Assembly: GCA_045643465.1 (NCBI GenBank)
Contig: JAZUKV010000033.1
Coordinates: 91,739 to 155,738, forward strand
DNA: 64,000 nt
Source: CAG-492 sp045643465
GTDB lineage: Bacteria > Bacillota > Clostridia > TANB77 > CAG-508
Reading direction: 5' to 3'
Shown here piece after piece: positions 52,940 through 61,102 of the stretch. A program made the translations under genes and the position numbers. Below the pieces are notes generated by a model. The model saw nothing but the letters and a program-made list of their open reading frames with translations. It was not told the origin of the DNA and did no database searches. How positions within the stretch are numbered: position 1 is the first letter of the stretch; the number at the start of each line of letters is the position of its first letter.

Positions 52940-53772
52940 TAATAAAAGAAGTAAAATGTAATGATTATTTAACAAAATCAAATTTACCATCAAGTGATTT
53001 TGTTATTAATCCATATATTGGATGTACCCATGCTTGTAAATATTGTTATGCTTCATTTATGAAACGTTTTACAGGGCATAAAGAAAATTGGGGAGATTTT
53101 ATAGATGTTAAAATATGTGATAAAAAAATAGATTTAAAGAAAATATCTAATAAGAATGTTTTTTTATCATCTGTTACTGATTGCTATAATGAATTAGAAG
53201 AAAAATATTGCATAACAAGAAAAATTTTAAAGCAATTACAATATTCTGATTGTAATTTATCTATATCAACGAAGTCAAAATTAATTTTAAGGGATATAGA
53301 TATTTTGAAAAATATAAAGAATGTAACAGTAAGCTTATCAATAAATACATTAGATGAAAAATTTAAAAATGATATGGATAAAGCTAGTACTATAAAAGAG
53401 CGATTAGATACATTAAAAATATTACATGAAAATGGTATATATACGATTCTTTTTATGTCTCCAATATTTCCATATATTACAGACTGGAAACGCATAATAG
53501 AAATTTCAAAAGAGCATGTTGATGAATTTTGGTTTGAAAACCTTAATCTAAGAGGAAATTATAAGAAAGAAATTTTAGAATATATTAAGAATTTTAATGA
53601 AGAGCTATATAATGATTATATAAATATTTATATAAAAAATGATATGTCATATTGGGAGAATCTATCAGTTGAAATAGAAGAATATTGTAATAAAAATAAA
53701 ATTAAATATGTAAATTATTTTTACCACAAAAAGCTAGTGGAAAAAAATAAACATAATTCAAAGGAAAAATAA
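52936..53772 (+). CDS. Radical SAM protein, SPL/Rv2578c-like
   Basis: 278 residues. The iron-sulphur triad is visible in NPYIGCTHACKYCYASFMKRF (C-x3-C-x2-C, about residue 31), as in the SplB-like (Rv2578c/COG1533) group. It contains NKNVFLSSVTDCYNELEEKY and a TIM-barrel-like continuation with SISTKSKLILRD. COG1533 proteins have no firmly known substrate; a DNA repair or radical-modification role has been proposed. Start ATG 52936 overlaps the DUF5680 stop (ATGA). C-terminal region is rich in Glu/Lys/Asn and ends at 53772. Confidence 0.88.
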   Translation: MIIKEVKCNDYLTKSNLPSSDFVINPYIGCTHACKYCYASFMKRFTGHKENWGDFIDVKICDKKIDLKKISNKNVFLSSVTDCYNELEEKYCITRKILKQLQYSDCNLSISTKSKLILRDIDILKNIKNVTVSLSINTLDEKFKNDMDKASTIKERLDTLKILHENGIYTILFMSPIFPYITDWKRIIEISKEHVDEFWFENLNLRGNYKKEILEYIKNFNEELYNDYINIYIKNDMSYWENLSVEIEEYCNKNKIKYVNYFYHKKLVEKNKHNSKEK

Positions 53773-53792
53773 AAAAGGAAGGATGAATTAAA

Positions 53793-54470
53793 ATGAAATA
53801 CGATTGCCTTATAGTTGATGATGAAATAGAGCTTGCTAACAATACTTGTGAGTACTTAAATATGTTTGGAATAAACAGTTATGCATGTTATAGTAAACAA
53901 GAATGTGAAGATTTTTTTAAAGTACATGATACAAATATAATTTTATTGGATATCAATTTATCAGATGGCTCAGGCTTTGAGCTTTGTAAAAATTTAAGAG
54001 CAACAAAGGATATTCCTATTTTATTTATTTCAGCAAGAAATACAGATGATGATAAAATTATAGCTCTTAATATTGGTGGAGATGATTATATTGAAAAGCC
54101 ATATTCATTAGGTGTATTACTTGCAAAAGTTAAAGTCATGTTAAAGCGTTTTACGAAAGTGCAAACAGAAAAATATGATGATGGAAATTTGGTTGTTGAC
54201 TTTTATGAAAAGAAAGTTTTTGTTAAAAACAAAGAAGTTAAATTAACAGCTTTGGAATTTAAACTTTTAGCTTATTTAATTAATAATAAAGGAAAACTAG
54301 TTACAAAAAATGATTTATTTGATAATGTTTGGAACGACAAGTACACTCAAGATGGAACTTTAAATGTACATATTAGAAAAATAAGAGAGCAAATTGAAGA
54401 AAATCCAAATGAACCTCAATATATAGAAACCGCTTGGAAAGAGGGATATAGATTTAATGGGAAGGATTAA
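53793..54470 (+). CDS. OmpR-family response regulator
   Basis: 225 residues. Receiver domain with DCLIVDDEIELANNT (acidic pocket), phospho-acceptor in IILLDINLSDGSG (Asp about 53), and DDYIEKPYSLGVL (Lys). The C-terminal winged-helix domain has VKLTALEFKLLAYLINNKGK and ends with the DNA-binding wing PQYIETAWKEGYRF. It belongs to the BceR/VanR-like group. The downstream histidine kinase (frameshifted here) and ABC transporter suggest it controls antibiotic or bacitracin-like stress response. 20 bases after the radical SAM gene; AGGAAGGATG upstream. Confidence 0.94.
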   Translation: MKYDCLIVDDEIELANNTCEYLNMFGINSYACYSKQECEDFFKVHDTNIILLDINLSDGSGFELCKNLRATKDIPILFISARNTDDDKIIALNIGGDDYIEKPYSLGVLLAKVKVMLKRFTKVQTEKYDDGNLVVDFYEKKVFVKNKEVKLTALEFKLLAYLINNKGKLVTKNDLFDNVWNDKYTQDGTLNVHIRKIREQIEENPNEPQYIETAWKEGYRFNGKD

Positions 54471-54476
54471 TTAAAA

Positions 54477-54788
54477 ATGAAAAAAAGGATTTTTGTTATA
54501 TTTATCGTTTTGACATTTATTATGGAAGCTTTAATGATTGCATTAAGTTTAAAATCAACAAATGAATATAAAAATGATACAGTAAAAATTAATGAACTTA
54601 TTAAAACAATTGAACAAAATTATGGAGATGAAAGTAAATATCCTCAAATGTATAAGTATTGTATACTTAATGAAAACGAAAATGTTATGTATAAAAATGA
54701 TGAATTTGTAAGTGATTCATTAAACGAAGCATATCAAAATAGAGATACAATTGTTGATTTTTGTAATCGGAAAAATTATTATAAGTAA
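54477..54788 (+). CDS. Histidine kinase, N-terminal fragment (first frame)
   Basis: 103 codons ending at the stop caused by the frameshift. Contains the first transmembrane helix (about residues 4-24) and the start of the extracytoplasmic sensor region (KYPQMYKYCILNENENVMYKNDE), which would continue in the next frame. It begins six bases after the response regulator stop, consistent with an operon. On its own it is not expected to be functional. Confidence 0.55.
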   Translation: MKKRIFVIFIVLTFIMEALMIALSLKSTNEYKNDTVKINELIKTIEQNYGDESKYPQMYKYCILNENENVMYKNDEFVSDSLNEAYQNRDTIVDFCNRKNYYK

Positions 54789-55713
54789 TAATTTTGGTAA
54801 TATAATATATTCTCAAAAGGAAAAAATTATTAAAGGAATTGCAATATTTAGTATTATTCAATTATTTGTAATATTAGTATTTTATATATTTATTCAAAGG
54901 CGAGTTTTAACGCCATTTAAAAATATGAAAAAATTTGCAACAAGAGTTTCAGATGGAAATTTAGATATCCCACTAGAAATGGATAAAAATAACAATTTTG
55001 GAGCATTTACAGAAGCATTTGATATAATGAGATATGAAATAAAAAAAGCAAGGAGTGCTGAAAAAAAAGCTATAGAAGATAAAAAAGAGCTTGTTGCAAA
55101 ATTAAGTCATGATATAAAAACTCCAATAGCTTCTATAAAATCATCATCAGAGCTAGGAATGGCAATATCATCAGATATAAAGATAAATAGATATTTCGAA
55201 TCAATTAACCAAAAATCAGATCAAATTAATACATTAATTACTAATTTATTTAATGCAACATTGGAAGAGCTTGATGAGTTAAAGATTAATCCTATTAAAA
55301 CAAGTAGTTTGGTTATTCATGAATTGATTAATAATGCTGATTATTTACACAAAGGAAAAAAAGAAGATTTTGAGAAGTGTGAAGTTTATGTAGATAAACT
55401 TCGCTTACAACAAGTTTTTGATAATGTATTTGCAAATTCATATAAATATGCGAATACAAAAATAGAAATTGAGGAAGAATCTGACAATGATTTTCTTATA
55501 GTTTCAATACGTGATTTTGGAACAAGTGTAAAAGATGAAGAGCTACCTTTGTTAACAGAAAAGTTTAAACGCGGTTCAAATATAAATGATAAAGATGGGG
55601 TAGGATTAGGATTATACATTTCAAAAGAGCTTATGAGAAAAATGAATGGAGAATTAGAAATTGAAAATGCAAAACCTGGATTTAAAGTAAAAATTTATTT
55701 AAGAAAAATTTAA
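54751..55713 (+). CDS. Histidine kinase, C-terminal fragment (second frame)
   Basis: Transmembrane helix (GIAIFSIIQLFVILVFYIFIQ), HAMP domain (RVLTPFKNMKKFATRVSDGN), dimerisation/H-box KLSHDIKTPIASIKSSSELG (phospho-acceptor His), then an ATPase domain with N-box QVFDNVFANSYKYANTKIE, G1-like DFGTSVKDEELP and G2-like GVGLGLYISKELM. Without an independent start (first internal ATG only at 54925, inside the HAMP region) it would lack the first helix and sensor domain. The TTG given as start at 54751 has no clear ribosome site. Confidence 0.6.
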   Translation: MLIFVIGKIIISNNFGNIIYSQKEKIIKGIAIFSIIQLFVILVFYIFIQRRVLTPFKNMKKFATRVSDGNLDIPLEMDKNNNFGAFTEAFDIMRYEIKKARSAEKKAIEDKKELVAKLSHDIKTPIASIKSSSELGMAISSDIKINRYFESINQKSDQINTLITNLFNATLEELDELKINPIKTSSLVIHELINNADYLHKGKKEDFEKCEVYVDKLRLQQVFDNVFANSYKYANTKIEIEEESDNDFLIVSIRDFGTSVKDEELPLLTEKFKRGSNINDKDGVGLGLYISKELMRKMNGELEIENAKPGFKVKIYLRKI

Positions 55714-55749
55714 GAATTAATTAAAGATAGTTAAGAAATGAAAATGTAT

Positions 55750-55787
55750 AATAAAAGTACAAGGTAAGAATACTTTGTACTTTTATT
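55750..55787 (+). terminator. Hairpin between histidine kinase and ABC genes
   Basis: AATAAAAGTACAA (55750-55762) pairs perfectly with TTGTACTTTTATT (55775-55787). No pure T-run, so it may attenuate or terminate weakly. Confidence 0.6.
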
Positions 55788-55842
55788 GAATTATAGTAAA
55801 AGCATAAGATTTAATTTCAAAATAAATTTAAAGGAGGATATT

Positions 55843-56604
55843 ATGGATAAAAAAGTAATTATTAAAACACAAAAGTTATGTAAAACATTTTCAAATAATG
55901 GATCAATGCAACATATTTTAAAAAATATTGATATGGAGATATATGAAGGAGATTTTACTGTAATTATGGGACCAAGTGGTGCAGGAAAATCAACTCTTTT
56001 ATATGCATTATCAGGAATGGATACTCCAACATTAGGTGATATTTATTTTAAAAATACAAATATTGCAAAACTAAATCAAGATAAACTTGCATTATTTAGA
56101 AGAAAAAATTGTGGTTTTGTATTTCAACAAATTTATTTAGTAGAGTCTATGAGTATTATGGATAATATTTTGGCAAGTGGTTTACTACTTGGTAGAAATA
56201 AAAAATCAGTTATTGAAGATGCATATAGATTACTTAGAAATGTTGATATTAAAAAGGAATATGCAAATAAATTTCCATCACAATTATCCGGAGGAGAAGC
56301 TCAACGTGTTGGTATAGCAAGAGCTTTAATAAATAATCCAAATGTTGTATTTGCAGATGAGCCAACAGGAGCATTAAATTCAAAAACAGGTAAGGATGTT
56401 TTAGATTTGTTTACATCAGTAAATGAAATAGGACAATCAATTGTAATGGTAACTCATGATATAACATCAGCAAGAAGAGGTAACAGAATTATTTATGTAA
56501 AAGATGGTGAAATAGCAGGTGAATGCAACTTAGAAAAATATGGAACTGATGATGAAAAAAGACATAAAATGCTAACAGATTTCTTAACAAAAATGGGTTG
56601 GTAA
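55843..56604 (+). CDS. ABC transporter ATP-binding protein, BceA/LolD-like
   Basis: 253 residues. Walker A GPSGAGKSTLL (about residue 44), signature LSGGEAQRVGIARAL, Walker B VVFADEPTGALNSKTG, and H-loop VTHDITSARRG, as in MacB/LolD/BceA ATPases. It supports the FtsX-type permease encoded downstream; with the response regulator and kinase upstream this resembles a BceRS-BceAB antimicrobial peptide module. Start is ATG 55843 after AAAGGAGG; upstream in-frame codons to 55786 have no ribosome site. Confidence 0.93.
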   Translation: MDKKVIIKTQKLCKTFSNNGSMQHILKNIDMEIYEGDFTVIMGPSGAGKSTLLYALSGMDTPTLGDIYFKNTNIAKLNQDKLALFRRKNCGFVFQQIYLVESMSIMDNILASGLLLGRNKKSVIEDAYRLLRNVDIKKEYANKFPSQLSGGEAQRVGIARALINNPNVVFADEPTGALNSKTGKDVLDLFTSVNEIGQSIVMVTHDITSARRGNRIIYVKDGEIAGECNLEKYGTDDEKRHKMLTDFLTKMGW

Positions 56605-56666
56605 TTATTATAAAAATTGATAAATATGCCTATATAGTGATTAGGCAAGAAAGGAAGAATTAGATT

Positions 56667-59003
56667 ATGAAAGAATGGTTACTAGCAAAATCTAATATAA
56701 GAAAAACTAGAAGTTTAACAATTGGTATTATAGTTTTAACAGTACTAGCTGCAATGTTTGCTAATATTATGCTTATAATTTTTATGGATTTTCAGAAAAA
56801 TGCAGATAGAGAAGCTAAAAGACTTAATAGTGAGGATGCATATATATTGATTAAGGGAGATATATCCAAAATTGATGATGCATATATTAAAAGTTTAATA
56901 AATGATGATGTGCTAGATTATGAAGTAACAAAGAATATTGGACTTGCAAGTGATTTAAAATATGGAGAAGGAACTGTTGATCCAACAGTATTGATAAACA
57001 AAAAGGATGATATACTTAGTAATAAAATTGGAAAAACTGAAATTGTGGAGGAAGATGAATCAATTACAGGAAGTTATATTTATTTGCCAAACCAGTTCAA
57101 CACGGGTGGAGGAATTAAAATTGGAGATGAATATAAATTAGATAAATATAATTACAAAGTAAAGGGCTTTTTTAACAACATAACTTATGGATCACATAAT
57201 TGTGGAACAATAAAAGTTATTGTTGATGACGAATCTTATGAAAAACTTAATGATGAAATACAAGTGCCATGGAGATTCATCGAAATAAGATTTGATTTAA
57301 AGGATAATGTAGATTATACAAAATGTATCAATGTTATTGCAAAAAAGATAAATGAAGATAATATAAATTATAATATTATTACAAGGTGTTTTACTGTAGA
57401 TGATGCAATATATTCAAGGACATTTATTGCCGTAGTATTAGGGGTTAGCTTTTTAGTAATGAGTATGATAATAATGCTAATTGTATTATTTATGATTTCA
57501 AATAGTATTTCAAATTTTATAAAAGAGAATGCTAAGATAATTGGTGCAATAAAGTCTTTAGGTTATACTAGCAAGAATATAGTAAGTTCATTCTTAATGC
57601 AATTTGGATTTATATCAATATTTGGAAGTATTATAGGAACAGCAATTTCATATGTATTATTACCATTAGTATTAAATTTTATGACATCTCAAATAGGTAT
57701 TCCATATGAAATAAAATTTATACCAATTTGTAGTATATTACCAGTAATTGGATTATATATAATAACATTAATAAATACATGTTTGTTTACAAAAAAAGCT
57801 AAAAAAATTGAGCCTATAACAGCATTAAGACAAGGAATATCAACACATAATTTTAAGAAAAATAGGATAAAACTCGAAAAAACAAAATTACCAATAAATA
57901 TGGGGTTAGCAATAAAAACAATGATAACAAATGCAAAACAAAATATTGTAACTTCTATAGTAGTATTTTTATTAATATTTGCAGGTACAGTATCTCTAGA
58001 TTTATATCAAAATTTCTCTGTAAAACCAAAAGCATCATTATTTTCTTTTGAAATTTGTAATGGAGCTGTACTTGTAGAGAATGATGAAAATAAAGAAGTA
58101 TATAATTATTTAGAAAATTATGAAGGTGTATATAATACAAGATTAATATTAAATACATTTATTGAGAATAATGATATGCAATTATTCTGCTATGTATTGG
58201 AAGATTGTGATAAGTTAAATAATAAAGATGTATGTTATGATGGAAGATTACCAAAATACGATAATGAAATTGCTATTTCTGGGAAATATTGTAAAAAATA
58301 TGGATACAATATTGGAGATGAAATTGAAATTACAAAATCTGGATTGAATAAAAAGTATATTGTATCAGGTTATATACAAACAACAAACAATAATGGATTA
58401 GAAGCTGTTATGAAGTATGATGGTCTTAAAAAATTGCAAAATACGGATCAAGGTTATTATTATTATTTCGATACTGAAGAAAATGTTGATGTAAATAAAT
58501 GCTTAGAGGATGTGAAAGCCCAATTTGAAAATAAAATTACTACAGTAGTAAACTTTGATGATGCAATGAAGGGTGTACTAAGTACATTTAAATCAATTTC
58601 AAATATAATGGTAGCTGTTATAATTGTAATATCAGGTTTAGTAATATTCTTGGTATTATATCTATTAATAAAAACATTAATAATAAGAAAAAAGAAAGAT
58701 TATGGAATATTGAAAGCTGTAGGATATACATCAGGAAATATTGTATTCCAAAATGCTGTAAGTTTCATGCCATCAATAATATTATCAACAATAATATCTT
58801 GTATAATATCATGTATAGTTGTAAATCCATACATAGGTTTAATAATGAGTATGTGTGGAGTTATGAAAGTAACATTTGAGTTGCCAATAAACTTGATAGT
58901 GTTATTTGGCATAGGATTTGTAATTTTATCATTCACTTTTGCGGTATTATTATCAAGAAAAACAAGAAAAATAGAACCTTATAAATTAATTAGTGAAGAT
59001 TAA
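56667..59003 (+). CDS. ABC transporter permease with two FtsX domains
   Basis: 778 residues. First helix near residue 20, a large extracellular domain (about 50-250), three helices with the FtsX sequence IKENAKIIGAIKSLGYTSKNIV (about 255-380), a helix near 430, another extracellular domain (about 460-640), and three helices with RKKKDYGILKAVGYTSGNIV and final LLSRKTRKIEPYKLISED. The duplicated FtsX layout fits MacB/BceB-like exporters that extract peptides or lipids. Ribosome site AGAAAGGAAG before ATG 56667. Partner ATPase ends 62 bases upstream. Confidence 0.9.
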   Translation: MKEWLLAKSNIRKTRSLTIGIIVLTVLAAMFANIMLIIFMDFQKNADREAKRLNSEDAYILIKGDISKIDDAYIKSLINDDVLDYEVTKNIGLASDLKYGEGTVDPTVLINKKDDILSNKIGKTEIVEEDESITGSYIYLPNQFNTGGGIKIGDEYKLDKYNYKVKGFFNNITYGSHNCGTIKVIVDDESYEKLNDEIQVPWRFIEIRFDLKDNVDYTKCINVIAKKINEDNINYNIITRCFTVDDAIYSRTFIAVVLGVSFLVMSMIIMLIVLFMISNSISNFIKENAKIIGAIKSLGYTSKNIVSSFLMQFGFISIFGSIIGTAISYVLLPLVLNFMTSQIGIPYEIKFIPICSILPVIGLYIITLINTCLFTKKAKKIEPITALRQGISTHNFKKNRIKLEKTKLPINMGLAIKTMITNAKQNIVTSIVVFLLIFAGTVSLDLYQNFSVKPKASLFSFEICNGAVLVENDENKEVYNYLENYEGVYNTRLILNTFIENNDMQLFCYVLEDCDKLNNKDVCYDGRLPKYDNEIAISGKYCKKYGYNIGDEIEITKSGLNKKYIVSGYIQTTNNNGLEAVMKYDGLKKLQNTDQGYYYYFDTEENVDVNKCLEDVKAQFENKITTVVNFDDAMKGVLSTFKSISNIMVAVIIVISGLVIFLVLYLLIKTLIIRKKKDYGILKAVGYTSGNIVFQNAVSFMPSIILSTIISCIISCIVVNPYIGLIMSMCGVMKVTFELPINLIVLFGIGFVILSFTFAVLLSRKTRKIEPYKLISED

Positions 59004-59027
59004 AATATTGTAAAAAATTATAATTTT

Positions 59028-59076
59028 AATAAACCTAAATTGATAAAAAAATTTAACAATTTGGGTTTATTTTTTA
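59028..59076 (+). terminator. Terminator after the ABC permease
   Basis: AATAAACCTAAATTG pairs with CAATTTGGGTTTATT (one wobble) and is followed by Ts. Confidence 0.8.
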
Positions 59077-59120
59077 GATTTACAAGTTAATAAAAAGATT
59101 CATATATTGTCTAAATTTAA

Positions 59121-59148
59121 TTGCAATATTTTTAGTTATTGGTATAAT
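59121..59148 (+). promoter_or_regulatory. Promoter of the 59172 gene
   Basis: TTGCAA at 59121-59126, 16-base spacer, TATAAT at 59143-59148 with extended TGG before it. Confidence 0.6.
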
Positions 59149-59171
59149 AGTAAAAAATAAGGAGGCAATAA

Positions 59172-59621
59172 ATGGAAGAATTTAATAGTTTAGAAAAAGT
59201 AAAAAAATTATTTGAAGAAGTAAATGGATATGGAGAAAAAAATATAATTTTTATAGCTTATAACGATTTGCAAAAGCGCAGTGGATTGGTAAACGGAATG
59301 GAATACCCATATGAAGGACTTTTAATTAATAAAAATGAAAATGGAATAGGAATGTTTTATTTACGACAACCAGTATTAGCTTTAAGTCAAAATGTAGCCA
59401 AAATGAATGTTAATAAGGATAGTTATATATTTGTTCCAAATGATGATATAGTGGAGATTAAGGTTAAAAATTATGCATTATTTAATTCTAAAGCTAAAAG
59501 AATATCAATTAAAACTAAAGACGGAAAAAAACATTTATTATTTACAAAAGCTACAGAAAAAAGTATTCCATATCAAGACCAAAATGCGAATGAGTTTTAT
59601 AATATGTACATGAAGAGGTAA
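59172..59621 (+). CDS. Unknown 149-residue protein
   Basis: Soluble alpha/beta protein with a basic C-terminal half (SKAKRISIKTKDGKKHLLFTKATEKSIPYQ). The pattern of strands with KTKDGKKHLLF hints at a pleckstrin/GRAM-like small beta-barrel, but I cannot confirm this by eye. No catalytic motif. It is followed after five bases by the ASCH/pyrophosphohydrolase fusion, probably in one operon. AAGGAGGCAA precedes ATG 59172. Confidence 0.65.
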   Translation: MEEFNSLEKVKKLFEEVNGYGEKNIIFIAYNDLQKRSGLVNGMEYPYEGLLINKNENGIGMFYLRQPVLALSQNVAKMNVNKDSYIFVPNDDIVEIKVKNYALFNSKAKRISIKTKDGKKHLLFTKATEKSIPYQDQNANEFYNMYMKR

Positions 59622-59626
59622 TAAGT

Positions 59627-60328
59627 ATGCTACACAAAATGAAACTAAACGAAAGTCCATTTGAAAGAATAAAAAATGGTACAAAAACAATAGAATTTAG
59701 ATTATATGATGAAAAAAGAAAAAAAGTAAATATAGGTGATACAATAGAATTTTGTAAATTACCAGATTTACAAGAAATAATAGTAGTTGAAGTTTTAGAT
59801 ATTTATCATGATGAGTTTTTTGAAGATTTATTTAGAAAGTTATTTAACGATGAAGAAGAGATACAAAGAAAAACAAAATCGATGCTTCAGTATTATTCTA
59901 TGGAACAACAAAAAGAGTTTGGCGTTATAGGAATAAAAATTAAATTATTAAATAATAGCTTTAGGTACACTTATAATAAATTAGTAAGAGATAAGATACC
60001 AGAAAGTATTGATAGCGAAGATGGAAGAAAATGCAGATATAGAATTCTTGATGATTCAGATTACTTGAAAGAGCTGAATAAAAAAATTCTTGAAGAAGCT
60101 AATGAATTTATTGAGGAAAATAGCATAGAGGAATTAGGAGACCTAATGGAAGTTATAACCGCAATAATGAAAATAAAAGACTATAATTGGGAAGATGTAA
60201 AAAAAGCTATGGATTCAAAACTAAAACGAAAAGGCGGATTCGATAGAAAAATATTTTTAGAATATGTTGATGAAGAAAAAAGAAATATTGAAGAAGAAAA
60301 AGAATTGCATAAAGATTTTAGAAAATAA
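59627..60328 (+). CDS. Fusion of ASCH domain and NTP pyrophosphohydrolase (MazG-like)
   Basis: 233 residues. Residues 1-110 form an ASCH domain (small beta-barrel, RNA-binding-like; MKLNESPFERIKNGTKTIEFRLYDEKRKKVNIGDTIEF). Residues 115-225 have YNKLVRDKIPESI, LKELNKKILEEANEFIEE and ELGDLMEVITAIMKIKDYNWED, marks of the MazG-like/COG4997 all-alpha NTP pyrophosphohydrolase group. ASCH proteins and this phosphohydrolase group are each thought to act on nucleotides or RNA, so a house-cleaning or RNA-linked role is plausible. I do not know this fusion. Start ATG 59627 with AAGAGGTAA upstream. Confidence 0.85.
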   Translation: MLHKMKLNESPFERIKNGTKTIEFRLYDEKRKKVNIGDTIEFCKLPDLQEIIVVEVLDIYHDEFFEDLFRKLFNDEEEIQRKTKSMLQYYSMEQQKEFGVIGIKIKLLNNSFRYTYNKLVRDKIPESIDSEDGRKCRYRILDDSDYLKELNKKILEEANEFIEENSIEELGDLMEVITAIMKIKDYNWEDVKKAMDSKLKRKGGFDRKIFLEYVDEEKRNIEEEKELHKDFRK

Positions 60329-60356
60329 AAATATTAAAAGTTATATGTTTCAAAAC

Positions 60357-60391
60357 AAAAAATGCCAGTTTATAGTAAACTGGCATTTTTT
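60357..60391. terminator. Bidirectional terminator between the fusion and LRV genes
   Basis: AAAAAATGCCAGTTTA pairs perfectly with TAAACTGGCATTTTTT around TAG. Confidence 0.9.
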
Positions 60392-60396
60392 GGGAA

Positions 60397-60888
60397 TTAA
60401 CTCATCAATTTTGCAATTGTACTTAAAATTATTGGTGGTGTGTTAGGATTACTAGCTATAGCATTAAGAATGCTTTCAGGTGGTTTTTTTTCAATAATAA
60501 TACGAAGAGCAACAGTAGGCACACTTGGATTTTCAGCTATAGCTTTCAGAATAATACAGTTATTTGTTTTTCGCGCTAAATCAGAAAATATAAGTGCAGG
60601 TGAATTCTGTCTTTTTGCAATTAAAAGAAGGATAGACATGTCATCGCTCTTTTCTATTATTTCGCGAAGTACAAGTGGTGGAGTACCTGGATTGTTTGCA
60701 ATAGCTGTAAGTATTCCACTATCATTGTTATCAGACATAAGTTTTCTAAGAGAATATCCTGGCGTGTTTGGATTTGATGCAAGTGCACAAAGAATATCAT
60801 AGTCGTTATTCTGATTCATAATGTCATTAAGAGTATAAGCTGGGGTGTTTGGGTTGCTTGCAATTTTTAAAGTAAATTCCTTATTCAT
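60397..60888 (-). CDS. Leucine-rich repeat variant (LRV) protein
   Basis: 163 residues, start ATG 60888, preceded by GGAGGTAAC. After five residues it consists of six tandem repeats of exactly 27 residues with consensus LxAIASNPNTPxxVLxxIxxxxDxxI (from residue 6). The iASNPxTPxxxL core is the mark of LRV repeats, an alpha/3-10 superhelix first seen in a nitrogen-fixation protein. Likely a protein- or nucleic-acid-binding scaffold. The frame stays open 39 codons upstream, but that region holds the leader. Shares its promoter module with the coiled-coil gene at 62859 (see findings). Confidence 0.85.
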   Translation of the reverse strand: MNKEFTLKIASNPNTPAYTLNDIMNQNNDYDILCALASNPNTPGYSLRKLMSDNNDSGILTAIANNPGTPPLVLREIIEKSDDMSILLLIAKRQNSPALIFSDLARKTNNCIILKAIAENPSVPTVALRIIIEKKPPESILNAIASNPNTPPIILSTIAKLMS

Positions 60889-60998
60889 AGACGTTACCTC
60901 CTGTGTAACACATATCTGAAGGTAACACAGCTCCTCCAGATTATTTTGACAAAAACAATTTGGTTGGAGCTTTCCGCTGTGTATAGTTTTCCAACATA
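60889..60998 (-). promoter_or_regulatory. Leader of the LRV gene, possible riboregulator
   Basis: About 110 bases between the promoter and ATG, richer in G and C than surroundings. On the minus strand it can form ACACAGC/GCTGTGT in the first half and GTTACC/GGTAAC near the start, the latter taking in the ribosome site; the two stems share the segment GTGTTACC and would compete. Confidence 0.4.
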
Positions 60999-61003
60999 GG
61001 TAC

Positions 61004-61032
61004 ATTATAACATATTATGTAAATACAATCAA
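61004..61032 (-). promoter_or_regulatory. Promoter of the LRV gene
   Basis: On the minus strand TTGATT (61032-61027), 17-base spacer, TATAAT (61009-61004). Nearly identical to the promoter at 63242-63270. Confidence 0.75.
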
Positions 61033-61048
61033 TTTATTAATTAAAATA

Positions 61049-61075
61049 TTGACTAAAAAAATTTTATGGTATAAT
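61049..61075 (+). promoter_or_regulatory. Promoter of adenine deaminase
   Basis: TTGACT at 61049-61054, 15-base spacer, TATAAT at 61070-61075 with extended TGG. Divergent from the LRV promoter, 17 bases away. Confidence 0.6.
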
Positions 61076-61102
61076 ATGAAAAAAATTACTAAGGAGGAAG
61101 AT

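Larger units (their letters stand above)
54477..55713 (+). pseudogene. Sensor histidine kinase, reading frame interrupted at a T-tract
   Basis: The first part encodes MKKRIFVIFIVLTFIMEALM and an extracellular region and runs into a stop at 54786-54788. The +1 frame continues without a gap in sense: ...IVDF | VIGKIIISNNFGNIIYS, a transmembrane helix, a HAMP-like linker and a complete kinase. Dropping one T from the five-T run at 54758-54762 restores a continuous protein of about 412 residues. Either a natural inactivation, a phase-variable switch, or a sequence error. See the two fragments. Confidence 0.8.

Noticed and set aside
60440..60802. Plus-strand open frame over the LRV gene
   Set aside because: The minus-strand frame shows perfect 27-residue repeats and a ribosome site; the plus frame is its mirror.
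60889..61005. N-terminal extension of the LRV protein by 39 residues
   Set aside because: The extension begins at the -10 box and lacks the LRV pattern; the ribosome site is in front of ATG 60888.
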